From Geosiphon pyriformis (lineage: Eukaryota; Glomeromycota; Glomeromycetes; Archaeosporales; Geosiphonaceae): DNA of 47,781 nt. The DNA is taken from positions 1,209-48,989 of the forward strand of contig JAAOMT010000284.1 of assembly GCA_016748015.1 (NCBI GenBank), in the 5' to 3' direction. This document shows, piece after piece, positions 32,546-43,297 of this stretch; the first letter of the stretch is position 1, and every line of letters begins with the position of its first letter. The translations under genes were made by a program, and so were the position numbers. The notes under the pieces were generated by a model, which was not told the DNA's origin, ran no database searches, and was given only the letters and a program-made list of their open reading frames with translations.

Positions 32546-34361
32546 CTACATGCTAGTACTATCTTTGCTATCTAATGTATTAAACATATCTAATTCATAT
32601 ATCTTACCCATTGTTATAGTTAAAACTTATACTTTTTATTAATTATTATATGTATTAGCCACTGATGTCATATAAATTAGCCACTTTATTTTTAGAAAGT
32701 GATCATTGACCACTTTTGATAGCTATATAAGCAATGAATCTCTTAGCTGTAAAAAAGCATGTAAAAATCAAGAAAATCAAATAAATAAAATAACAACTTT
32801 CATCTCAATCATTCTCTTATTACTAATTTTCTTTTCCTTATTTTCAAGTATCCAAACATCTTAGAATAAAAGATCACTTGTTGGTTATTTCCTACCCTTT
32901 TTCCTGAAACGTGTAATTGCAGCATTTAAAAATTATTGAATAAAACGTGACTGAAGAGTACATCTGATACATGATATTGAATTCTAAGAGCACTGACATA
33001 AGACATAGAATTATATCAGACATGATCATTTGTTGACAGTATGGACTATCCCTCTATCTTCAGATTCCCTGGTTATCTTTGAAAAATATAATGACTAAAA
33101 TATTTTATGAAACTAATCTCGCACATTGAATCTATACTTATTCAATTTGCTCTTTGAAGTTGAATTCTCTTTGATTCCTTTCATCACCCTACAAATCTGT
33201 TCTCCCTTGCTATCCATTAGCTTGTTACTCCAACCTGTAACACCATAATGCATACAAGTTCATAACTACTCTTAACAAGACCACTCATCTATTTAGTAGT
33301 CTAATCTGGATCAGATTTGATATTAGAGAATTGAACTTCTCATAATTCCATCATCACATTAAATGTGTCATCATAGACTGAAAAATCTTTAACATCATTA
33401 TCATTATCTTTTTTTTCATCATCTATGTCTTCATCATCAGATATGTCAAAGTGGATCTTTCCACTCCTTAACTTAATGGCCCACACTTCCTTTTGCAGCA
33501 CAAAAGCCACAGCATGAACAGCATTAATTTGGTTTTCCAATCCAATCACACTTTTCTTCATTGCCTCTGCCATAACAGGTGGAGTAGACAATAATTTAGT
33601 AACCAACACAACCAAAAAACCCACAGGCTCAACTATAGATTTGATTAACAAAGACAGTTCACTAAGTTAGATTTTCAGAGAAGCCAACTTAGCATTAACA
33701 GCAACATCTGAACCAGAAGAGACAACAGGCAACAAAGGCACAACACCTTTGGAGGGGGCACCAAAAGCCAAATCTGTATTAGCAGCAGCAGCAACAGAAG
33801 GAACCACAAAGGTGACAGCTTTGGCATAAGATTTAGCTCCAACAAAGAATGACTTGAAGATATTAGAACTACTAACAGAATTAAAAAAAAGTTTGGGAGA
33901 AAGAAGTAGTAACACCTTGCAGTCCACAGCCAAATGATCCAAACTTTGACATCTGTAATAGCGACAGCATCTAGAAGTTTCTTACCAGATGTGACAGCTA
34001 TGTAAGGTACCAGTTTTTGAAACAGCAGCATTCAAAAATTCCAAGGAATTAAAGGTCACCACAGCAAAGCATTGACATTGATAGAAATTAGGGGAGCAGA
34101 GAATGAAACATGTACAGCCATTAACTTGGGAGACCAGATTACTTATTTCAAATACAGTGCAGCCAAATTAAAGATTGACCAGCTTAGCTTTAAAAATGTC
34201 TCTTAAGAAGATAACCTCCTTTTGGTTGGCAATGAAGAGAATTCTAACACTGTTTTTTCTGACCAAAACAGACCAGTAAAAGAAAACAGTAGCAGCAGAA
34301 GAAGTGTTCTTAAAATTAACCACAGCATATTGCTATAAGTCAGCAGACTTTAACTTAACAG
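32546..34361 (-). pseudogene. LINE ORF1 copy Z, C-terminal part
   Basis: Continues from 44274 after removal of D. 33667-33942 is open (DHLAVDCKVLLLLSPKL ... AKAVTFVVPSVAAAA), including the end of a CCHC knuckle with its first Cys now Tyr. 33340-33651 is open (AEAMKKSVIGLENQINAVHAVAFVLQKE, then ISDDEDIDDEKKDND, DDTFNVMMEL). The last 22 codons (KIYELDMFNTLDSKDSTSM) lie beyond the solo LTR, at 32546-32611. Broken by stops. Confidence 0.75.
32612..33242 (+). repeat. Solo LTR of the C/E family (631 bp)
   Basis: Starts TGTTATAGTTAAAAC and ends CCAACCTGTAACA. Flanked by CCAT on both sides (32608-32611, 33243-33246). Element X has the uninterrupted site (TACCCATAATGC, about 28272). It has only one 12-bp GATCATTGACC unit before GCTATATAAGC, against nine in E, which accounts for most of the 83-bp length difference. 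It derives from recombination between two LTRs of one element. Confidence 0.9.
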
Positions 34362-34365
34362 ACGT
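34362..34365. repeat. Target duplication of element D, left copy (ACGT)
   Basis: ACGT here, ATGT at 44270-44273. Joining the flanks with one copy removed aligns without gaps to AACAGAAATAACAACACC in element X (about 29378). The single difference is a CG-to-TG change. Confidence 0.85.
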
Positions 34366-35337
34366 TGTTACTGGAGGTTTTTAGTCTTTTTTCTGTAATG
34401 TTGTTGGTATCTGTTTGTTATGAATTCACATTTTCTGGATGTGGTTGAACTTTTAATAACTGAATTTTCTCTTCAAATTATCTTCTATAATTTGAACTGC
34501 TGGGCTTATAAGTGGAATGGCCAATTTCTTGCCAATTACTTTATGTAGTTACATTGTAATAAATGTCAACTCTTTCTCAGGAATTGCTCGTTTGAAAGCT
34601 CATTAAAAATGTGTAGTTACTTTGCTGTGAAAGTCAACTCTTCTACAGGAATTTTATCTGTAGGCTATTCTAATGATTGTAATAAAAAAAGAGAAGAAAA
34701 ATAAAAGAAATGTAAAAGAAATAGAATTTTATCAAGGAAAACGTTTTCTATTTAGGCCTGGAGTCACTAACAGTTTATTGAAATTGGTAGCTAATCAATT
34801 TCAAAACATTAGTTGGGTTTTGAGAATTTTTCAAGTGCAATAATTAAAGAATTTGGTTTTTCAAATTATTTGATATTTATTTCTTTTTGTGTGTATGGGA
34901 ATGGTTCTAAGTGACAAATCTAAAGTAAGATACATTTTCTTGAAGAGAAAAACTCTTCTTTTATACAACTTGTTGTAGTACTAGTCTATGAACTTGCACT
35001 TTTTCTTTTTGCTCAAATTTTGGTGAATTAAAGATACATTTTGATGAACTACAAGTTATTTTGCTAAACTATTGATTAATTTGGGTGAACTATTCATAAT
35101 TTCGGCGAATTTCTGTAAATTTCGGCGAATTTTAGAATATTACAAAGTTTAGGGTATTGTGTAATTTGATCATCCTACTTTTTGTTATACTAATTAGATT
35201 CTTTTAATTGAATTGTAATATGTGATAATTGATTAAATAATAAATAATAATTTGAAATGATATTAATATACTAATTAATTATAGGAATTATAAGGATAAT
35301 TTCATGCTAATTAATAGCTAAAATTCTACTGGTAACA
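34366..35337 (-). repeat. 3' LTR of element D (972 bp)
   Basis: TGTTACTGG...GGTAACA. Pairs with 43298-44269 along its whole length without length change. Differences are mainly C/T and G/A. It contains the repeat block (35025-35130) and a TATA region (about 34960-34970, minus strand). Confidence 0.92.
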
Positions 35338-35350
35338 TAATCTCCTCCTC
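35338..35350 (-). other. Polypurine tract of element D
   Basis: Minus strand GAGGAGGAGATTA directly precedes the 3' LTR. Same motif as in F. Confidence 0.82.
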
Positions 35351-35437
35351 AAAACTGAGCTCTGTCAAAGTCCAAGCACTATTTGTAATATTGAGATAGT
35401 GATCCAAAATAATTGAAGTAATCTGGTCTAAAAATTG

Positions 35438-36025
35438 TTAAAATTTCAGTTCTGTGAGTTTGCCAATATATTGGATTTTTATTGGTTGCAATATTAGATT
35501 TTGTAGAACATTTTCACAAGTATTAAACAAATCATAGAGTCTAAAAGCTGCTCTAAGTTTGTAGTGAGTGTTTGTTGGTCCAGCTGCTGTTTTGAATTCA
35601 TTGTGGATTTGTTTTTGTATAGCTTCAGGAGTGAGATTTGTTGCTTTAAGTTCCAGTTTTCGTTCATAAAGTGTTTTTCCAATGTAAAAGTATTTATAGA
35701 TAGAGGTGTGTTCATTGTTCTGTTTATTGAGAAGTAGTAAAAGTTTTTGTTGCATTGTAGCATTTGGTGGAATGTCAATAGGGGCAATTAAAAGATTTTC
35801 TTCTAGTGCTTGCTTCAAAAGTCTTGGTAACCTATTTTCAGAGTGACTTCTTGTTTTTCTTTTATAGAGGTGATAGTTCTGTGAATGATTTGCTATTGGG
35901 GCTGTGGTTTCTTTTTGAATGTAATTAATTTGACTTCCATTAATTGTTATGGATAAGTCAGGAAGTGTTTTTAAGGCTAACATTAACTTTTGGGATATTT
36001 GTTGAATATTTCGGGGAATAATCAT
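35438..36025 (-). CDS. Element D ORF3, conserved 3' accessory protein of unknown function (195 aa)
   Basis: Intact 195-codon ORF between integrase and the polypurine tract, starting ATG (MIIPRNIQQISQKLMLALK), about 150 bp after the pol stop. Predicted soluble and basic: an N-terminal part with LSITINGSQINYIQKE, a basic stretch (YKRKTRSHSENRLPRLLKQ), a middle with YFYIGKTLYERKLELKAT and PEAIQKQIHNEF, and a helical C-terminus. No signal peptide, membrane segment, zinc site or known catalytic motif is visible. Related but diverged sequences occupy the same slot in F (23303-23962) and C (26823-27431). It is the only D gene without a stop, which suggests slower decay or chance. It is not env-like. 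Function unknown. Confidence 0.78.
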   Translation of the reverse strand: MIIPRNIQQISQKLMLALKTLPDLSITINGSQINYIQKETTAPIANHSQNYHLYKRKTRSHSENRLPRLLKQALEENLLIAPIDIPPNATMQQKLLLLLNKQNNEHTSIYKYFYIGKTLYERKLELKATNLTPEAIQKQIHNEFKTAAGPTNTHYKLRAAFRLYDLFNTCENVLQNLILQPIKIQYIGKLTELKF

Positions 36026-36172
36026 GATAAAATTGACTAATTATGAAAAGAGAAAATAAGGAAAATTATTTTTGGGGTATGGGGTTTTTATTTGTTTTTG
36101 GGTTTGGGTGTTTTTGTAATTTATTTACTATTTTTTTCTCTTTGTGTTTTTATTGGGGAATTATTGTAAAAT
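36026..36172. other. Spacer between D integrase and ORF3
   Basis: A/C-rich on the element strand (T/G-rich on plus). No ORF. The site homologous to the A insertion in B lies at about 36085. Confidence 0.7.
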
Positions 36173-37560
36173 TTAAGTGTTCAAGTTTGGTTATTGTTCT
36201 ATTATAATTATTGGTTCTAAATTTCAGGGAATATCTTCAGGATTAATTAAAGGGGAATGTGTACCAATTTGCGGAATTAATGGTTCGGGATTGTTTCTGG
36301 AATGATAGTGTTTCAATCTGTCTTTATGTGCAATTTTTGCTAGTATTTTGTCATCAAGTCTTAACTTGTATAATCCATTGTCTAGAATTTCGTGAATATA
36401 AAATGGTCCATTCCATTTGTTTTCAAATTTCCCACTCTATTGTTTTTCAGCCTTAGTTCTGTGTAAGAGAACTTTATTTCCAACTTTAAATTCGTTGGTA
36501 ATAGGTGGTAATTTGTTGTCATGTCTTTTTTTTTGTTGAGCTTGGGAATGTTCAATATGAGTTGCTGCTATTCTTTTTTTTCCTTCCAGTATACTAAGAA
36601 GGGTGTAAGCTCTTCTTTGGAGTGTTTCTTAAAAGTTTTCTTCATTAATTGGTTGCACTGAATATGTTTCTACTGTGAAATTAATTGGTAATATTGCTGT
36701 TCTTCTATAAGTAAGATCAAATGGTGTGTGTTTCATAGTATCTTGTTTTAGTGTTCTGTATGCTAATAACACTGATGGAATAAAGATATCCTATTCCTGC
36801 TCAAAGTCTGTTGAGACTTTGGCTAGAGATTAACACAATGTTCTATTGAAACATTCTACAAGTCCATTTGTTTGAGGGTGATAAGGTGATGATAGAGGTC
36901 TTTTGACATTGAACCATTCACAAATTTCTTGTATCAAGTTGTTCACAAAATGTGTTTCTTGATCAGATAAGAGTTCAATTAGGCATCCATGTCTACAGAT
37001 AATGTTTTCATAGATGAAATTTGCTACTGATTTTGCATCTGCTCTTTGGATGGCTCTAGCTTCAGACCATTTGGTAAGATAATCTACTGCAACTGCAATA
37101 TAATGATTTTCTTGGGTTGTGATAGGTAATGGTCCGACTAAATCAATTCCAACTCTGTCAAAAGGTTGTCCAACTTTGATTGGATTTAAAGGTTCTGTGG
37201 GGCGAGTTCCTTCTCTTTTTTGACAACTATCACAAGATTCTACATATTGTCAAATATTTTTTTGCATGTAAGGCCAAAAATAATGTTCAAAAGTTTTTTG
37301 AATTATTCCATCTCTTCCCAAGTGTGCTGAAGAAGGATCTGTGTGCATGTTGTATAGAATTGTTTTTTTTTCATTTTTTTGTATTAATCTGAGTGGTTGG
37401 TCTGGGTTTTTACAATTTTTGTAATATATTTTGTTATGGTGTATAAAATATTGTTTGGATTGATGTTGTAATCGATGTTTTTCACTTGGAGACCAATTTT
37501 CTGGTATAGTGAGAGTTTCCAAATAGTTTTTGATGTTGTTGTAATTTTCTGGATCCATTG
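36173..37560 (-). pseudogene. Element D integrase
   Basis: Open N-terminal piece 37250-37558 (MDPENYNNIKNYLETLTIP ... YNMHTDPSSAHLGRDGIIQKT ... YFWPYMQK) with the zinc region. Core: GIDLVGPLPITT (about 37140), SDQETHFV (about 36960) and NGLVECFNRTLC (about 36850), so all three catalytic acidic residues are readable. The C-terminal part includes NEFKVGNKVLLHRTKAEKQ and EPIIIIEQ before the TAA. Stops (for example at 37255, and TGA for Trp in the tail) prevent a full product. Confidence 0.86.
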
Positions 37561-37639
37561 TTGGTAATCTTGTTGTTTTGTTCTGCTGTTAAGTTTGTTG
37601 GTGTTTTGTTGGTGTTGATGTTAGTATTAATATTGTCTC

Positions 37640-39030
37640 ATTCTTGAGAGGCTATCAACATTGGTGTATAGTTTTCTTGATTTGTGATGTACAATCTATT
37701 GGTAATCTGCTAGGAAGTCATTCTATTGAGACTGTTTGGCACTTTGTTCAGTTTTTTTTTTATTAAGCCATTTGAGACCAATATTGTCAGTTATTATGTC
37801 AAATTTTTTTCTATTCTTTAGATATTGTTGAAAGTATTTGAAAACCCAGATGACTGCAGCAGCTTCCAGTTCAGTTGAGCCATATTTGAGTTCTGTTGGC
37901 TTGAGTGTTCTACTGGCATAGGCAATAACTTGTTCCTGGCTATTTTAATCCAATTGTGATAAGATGACACCAAATGCTATGTGTAAAGCATCAGTGGCTA
38001 ATTGAAATTGTTTGTTGAAGTCTGAGTAGACAAGAACTAGGGCTGTTGTCAATTTTGTTTTGAGAGTTTCAAAAGCTTTTTGTTGTTCTTCAGTCCATTT
38101 GTATGGTATGTTTTTGTTGGTAAGATAATTGAATAATTTAGCAATTTCTGAGAATTTTTTTATGAAATTTTTGATAGTAAGAGGCTAATCCTATAAATCC
38201 TTTTAGTTCTGTAGTATTTTTGGAAGTTTGAAAGTTTTTGACAGCACTGATTGTTCTTGAATTTGGTTTGACTCTATCTTTACTAACTATGTATCCAAGA
38301 AAGATCAAGCTTGTTTTTCTAAAGTGACATTTCTCAATGTTTAACTTTAATCCTGCTTTTCATAATCATTGAAAAACTTCTTGCAGGTAAATGAGATGAG
38401 TCTCAAAGCTTGGTGAGTATACATCAGTGTCATCAAGATAGACAACTACTGATTGCCACAAGAGTCTTTCATATACAACATCCATAAGTCACTGGAATGT
38501 TGCTGGTGCATTGCAGAGTCCAAAAAGCATAACATTGAACTCATAGTTTCCTCTTTGGGTGGTAAATGCTGTTTTGGGTCAATCTTTTGGGTCTATTTTG
38601 ACTTGCCAGTATTCGCTTTCCAAGTCTAAAGTTGAAAAGAACTTGGCTTTTCCTAGAGCATCTAGCATGTCATTAATTCTTGGAAAAGGGTAGGCATCTC
38701 CAATTGTAACACTATTCAGTTGTCTATAATCAACACAGAATCTGATTTTTCCGTTTTTCTTTTTAACTAAAACTACTGGTGAGGCCCAAGGACTTTTTGA
38801 TGATTGAATCAATCCGTTATTGAGCATTCTTTGGACCTTTTCTCTTATGAATTGGTGGCTGGCAGGTGGTACTTAATAAGCTTGTTGACATTTTGGTGGA
38901 GCATCTTCTGTATGGATCTAATGTTGAACAATATCCGTTTTTCCCAAGTCATTGTTGTCTTTTACAAATATATCTGCAAATTCAGCTATCAATTGTTTCA
39001 ATTGTCTTTGTTGTTGAGGTTCTAAGGGAC
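37640..39030 (-). pseudogene. Element D reverse transcriptase and RNase H
   Basis: RT: LNNGLIQSSKSPWASPVVLVKKKNGKIRFCVDYRQLNSV (residues span 38700-38827), FPRINDMLDALGKAKFFSTLDLESEYWQV, FGLCNAPATFQ, VVYLDDTDVYS near 38435. Connection: GYIVSKDRVK and GFIGLASYYQKF. RNase H: ALHIAFGVILSQLD, IAYASRTLKPTELKYGSTELEAAAVIW and ITDNIGLKWL near 37770. The longest open piece is 38579-38827. YLDD and RNase H acidic residues are preserved; stops sit at Gln/Trp codons. A one-base slip near 38175 may also be present. Confidence 0.85.
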
Positions 39031-39244
39031 CCATGTTGATTTGAGAGAGTTTTTCCTCCAAAAAGTGGTAGTTTTCAGTAGTGAGAATGATATTTGGATT
39101 TGGGAGTAGAGTGTGCCTTACAATTTCGATAAAATTAGAAACAATTTAAGGGTTTTTATCTTGAAAAATATTGCTGTGTATGATTCTAATCTCTAGTTTG
39201 TTTAATAAGACAATAGGGTAATTATTAAGGTTGTAGAATGTAAC

Positions 39245-40660
39245 TCAAATTTTTTTCATTCTTTTGGAAATATAAATGTTTGGAATTGAGATTTCATGCT
39301 TTAAACAGATTTGTTTATTGGATTTAAAGATTTGTTGTGTAGTGGTGGGTTTTGAGCAAGTGTAAATTTCGTGATGTTCTCCAAAAGGTGAAATGGTAAT
39401 TGGCTGGGGAAGTTGAAGAATCTGGTGAGATTCATTTTGTGTATTAAGAGCTATGTTTACTGGAACTGTAAATTGTCCAGTTGAACCAAAACCTTGAGTT
39501 CCTCTTTCACTTTTTCCCAATTGTTTTCTGTTGTTTATTGATTGTAAACCCGAAATGTTGATTAAGAGTAAGTAGATTGCTTGAGCAATTTTTTCAGCAT
39601 GTTCAATTTTGAATGGTTTGTCTGTCTCATTCTGCAACATGATGGTAATGTCTTTAGTGTATCCTGCATCTATAACTCCTTCTCTAATATTGATTCCTTT
39701 GCTTGCCAATGATGATCTGGAGGCAATTTGAACCATTGCTCCTGGTAGAATTTCAAGAGCAATTTTGAGATTGATTTTTGTCAAGGACTTTGGTTAAAGA
39801 ACCAAAGTATCTTTTCCTGGATATCTTAAGTCATATCCAGCATCAATTTCGTGTGCTTTTTCTGGTCTGATTCCTTGGCCATGGTTGTTAAAATATTTAA
39901 GTTGTAGAGGTGGTTGCTTTTCAAGAAGATAGATGGAAATGGTTGGTAGTTTTTCTCTTAGTTTAGCTATTCCCAATTCGATTTCATTTTCATCATTCTC
40001 ATCTGGCAGAGGAATGCTAAGAGCATAACATTCTAAACACCATTGGTCGTCAAAAGGCATAATACATTCTTCACACAATTGAATGTTTATTTGCTCTAAT
40101 TGTTAAATTTGAGCTTCTTTGGTCGAATATGTAAGGCTTGTAATTTGGTGGTAGATTTCTACTTCATCTTTATAATCAAATCCAGCTAATTCTATGATAT
40201 ACTCAATATATTCAGCTTCTTTCATTTGGTGGACATCTTCTTGGGTGGCTCTATTGATCAATGCCATTGCTAGGTCAAAAATTATTTCAGCATCATAAGG
40301 GTAGTGGTAAAATTTATTGAGAGCACTGTTGTATGTTGCATCAAATAGTGTTCCTCTTCTGACTTTTTCCGAAATTGATAGAGCATATTGACAGGTTTGA
40401 TCACATACTTCTCCTCTCATTGCTATATTAATCCAATTGTATTCTTTTGGTAGCATTTCTCCACATGTAAGGCAAGGAGTTTTGTCCCATTTTTCACTTC
40501 TCTTTGGGGATCCAAATCGTTCTCTATGGCATGCCTTGCAGAAGTAACAAGTACAAGTTTCATATTCCTCTTCTGGGGAGATACAGGCTCCCATAGATGA
40601 AAGCTTCTTTTTGCAATCTTTGCATTTTAGTGGAATGTATGGTGGTTTTTTTCATGGTTC
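39245..40660 (-). pseudogene. Element D Cys-rich domain and dUTPase
   Basis: Open pieces in one frame: 40103-40594, 39794-40078, 39245-39784. Cys-rich part: KCKDCKKKLSSMGAC (about 40590-40625), CTCYFCKACHRERFG, KWDKTPCLTCGEMLPKEYNW, CDQTCQYALSI, a helical stretch, and LCEECIMPFDDQWCLEC (about 40030-40075). dUTPase: AGYDLRYPGKD (39818-39840), ASRSSLASKGI, GVIDAGYTKDITIMLQN, AEKIAQAI, RGTQGFGSTGQF (39473-39505). All five dUTPase motifs are well kept; only two point stops (about 39794 and 40103) separate the pieces. Confidence 0.87.
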
Positions 40661-40819
40661 TGGTGTGAAATATCTAACTTTCTTCCATCCTCTTGATTCT
40701 TCAAAAATCTCTTGTTCTGTTTCCTCAGCCCAATTAGATGGTAATCCAAGAGCTATGTAGGTTTCAATGAGTGGCATTTCCTTCTCTTTTTCAAATTCAA
40801 ATACTGGAGCTTTTTCTGA

Positions 40820-41551
40820 TTATTTGTTAAAGGTACCACAGGTTGCAGGTATGATGGTATATTGTCCTTGGTATGAGATTTTAAGTTCTTGAGTTTCCCA
40901 GTTTAGGTTTGCATTGGCCTTAAGAAGCCAATCATTTCCGACTAGAGCTTGATATTGGGGTGCATCTATGACAAGAACTTTAACTGAAATGGTGATTCCA
41001 TCAATTGTAAAGGGGAAATTATCAATTTCTCCTACTGAAGTCTTCTTCATACCATCAGCTATAACAATAACTGTTTGAGCTGGTCTATCTACGTTTCGTT
41101 TGAGTTGTTGCATCAGCTGGTAAGTAATGATACTTCCAGCCAATCCACTATTTAAGATTAAGCAAATGGGTTTTCCTTCTACTGTAGCTTCTGTATACAT
41201 AGCAGTAATTGCTTTCTGTTCATTGACTGCTGCATTACTAAGCAGAAATGATGATTTATTTGCTTCAAATTCAAATGGAAATATATCTAACAGATTGGCA
41301 TTTTGGGCAATTTGAGCTGGTGGAATGGTATGGTTGGAAGAGTTTGATCTTAGTGCTGCAACTTCATCTTCAGAAAGTGCAGTTTGTTGAAAATCCGATT
41401 CCTCTGGTATTGTAAGATAACTGAATTGAGTGTGATAGTGATTGGGTCTTTGCTGACCAGGATTTCGGGAAACCAATTGGTTATTTAAATTAATTCTGTT
41501 GTGGTTACTCTGCAATTGATTTTGGGGTGTAAATTGGTTATGTTGAACCAA
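40820..41551 (-). pseudogene. Element D protease and preceding linker
   Basis: 243 open codons: Gln/Asn-rich linker, NYHTQFSYLTIPEE-type conserved stretch, DIFPFEFEANKS, then the protease. The active site reads LILNSGLAGSIITYQL (about 41145-41165): Asp to Asn, a single G-to-A change that inactivates it. The rest of the fold is complete through VKVLVIDAPQYQALVGNDWLL. The stop at 40820 follows CGTFNK. Confidence 0.83.
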
Positions 41552-41559
41552 TCTTCTTG

Positions 41560-43252
41560 CTGGTACTTGATATTGTTAAGTGAGTGGTGTCTGATATGGC
41601 TGAATTGGTAAAGGTTGCTGATATTGTTGCTGCATTGGTTGTGGAGCTGGTGGATAGTAACTGTTTTGATTTTGTGGTCTTGGTGAATAATAGATTGGTG
41701 GTGGAGATTGGTAATAAGATTGTTGTGGTGAAGAGTAACATTGATTACTCCTGTTTTGTTGGTCTCTTTGTAATTTCCTACAATCTCGTTTCCAGTGTCT
41801 TGGAATTCCACAATAATGACAATTTTAAGGTTGGTTGTTGGATGGTGATCCAAAATTGTTTTGATTGCAGCATTGTGGGGGTTGATATCTTTGTGGTTGT
41901 TGTTGCTGTTGTTGTTGGTTTGTGAAGTAGCTTTCAACTTTTTTTGTGAGTTGGTCTATCTTTTCTTCAGCTGCTAAGCTGGTTTCTTCAATTGCAAGGT
42001 TTACAAGCTTGGTGTGATTTGCTTCTTCTATTGCTATTTTATAGCTCTTTACATGTCTAATAGCAGTTGCTAAGTCTGCTGAAGCTTGTGGACAAACTTT
42101 CTTAATCAGTTTGTCTTTTAACCCTGCTATAAACTAATCCAGAATTTGAGCATCAGAATAGTAGTTATTGGTTTCCAATTGTCAGATTCATCTGAGAAGT
42201 TTGTTAAATCTTCCAAAATAGGTCATAACAGTTTCAGATGTTTTTTGTTTAATATTGCGAAAGCAGTTTCTGAAAGTGATAGAGGTATTGTTGTCAGTGA
42301 ATTGTTGTAGAAAAGCATCTTTGAATGCTTGCCAGTTTTCAAATGGTTCTTCTAAATTTTCAAACCATTCTTCTGCTGTTCCTTGGAGAAAGTAGGGAAT
42401 TGCTTTAAGCATTCTTGCTGCAATTCAACCATTTGCATCTCCTGCTTTTTGAACTTTGTCAAGCCATTTTTGAGAACTAGTATTATTGTCTTCGCCAGTA
42501 AATTCTGGGATTTTTGCAATGTAAGCAGTTGCCATTTCTTCTTCATTTTCTGTAATTTCTTCTGGTTCTGATTCAGTTTCTTCACTTTCTAAGCTTTCTG
42601 AATGATTACTTTCGTTTTCCTGTAAGTAATCAATAATATTGGCACTTGTTGATATTGGTTCCTGCTGTTGAGTAGGGTTTCTAGGTGACTGAAAATTTTC
42701 TAGTCTGGAGAAGCAGTTGAGTGATGAATTTGGTGTTTGTGGTTGAACAAGTGAAATTGAAAATGGTGTAATAGAAAGTGGTAATTTGACATTGGTTTTT
42801 TGTTCAGGTGTTCACAAGTGTTTGGCAGTTGTTTTTTGTAATGTTGGAGTGTTTAAAGTGGTTCTTGAGTATTGTTTTACTTTTTGTTTGCCTTTGTTGC
42901 TTGTCTCTGTTTCTGATTCAAAGTTAAAAGAGTATTTGGACTGTACTGGGTATTTTTCTTCACAGTACTCAATAATATTAAAATTAAGTTCTTGGAAGTA
43001 GGTAGCAAGTGTTTTACTGTTCAGTTCTTCTGTTCCTAATTGTGAATAGTGCACTAAATTATTGTAGAGGTTGCTTTTAACTTCTAAAATGTTGTAGTTT
43101 CCAAAAAAATAATTGTTGATGCAGTTTTCAATGTATTGGTATACTGATTTCTTTACAACTTCAATTCCGTCTGGAATGTTAAATCTTTGTTTGCAGTGAG
43201 TGTAAATTGACTGGTAATACTCTAGAATTGCTGTGTTTGGTGTGGTCGCCAC
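41560..43252 (-). pseudogene. Element D gag
   Basis: Starts at GTG 43252 (ATTPNTAILEYYQ follows), like A and B. The N-domain is open to 42812; the capsid domain from about 42535 (MATAYIAKIPEFTG region) stops at the Trp of GWNAAR (TGA); a further piece is open at 42188-42412. The CCHC knuckle at 41780-41822 is intact (CHYCGIPRHWKRDC). It is followed by a Pro/Gln/Tyr-rich linker into protease. The frame is unchanged throughout. Confidence 0.84.
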
Positions 43253-43297
43253 TTTGAATTTGTTGTTGCTGTGTTATTTCCGTAAGAGAGCACCAAA

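Noticed and set aside
35438-36025. ORF3 as an envelope gene
   Set aside because: No signal peptide, no membrane-spanning segment and no Cys pattern of a glycoprotein; only 195 residues.
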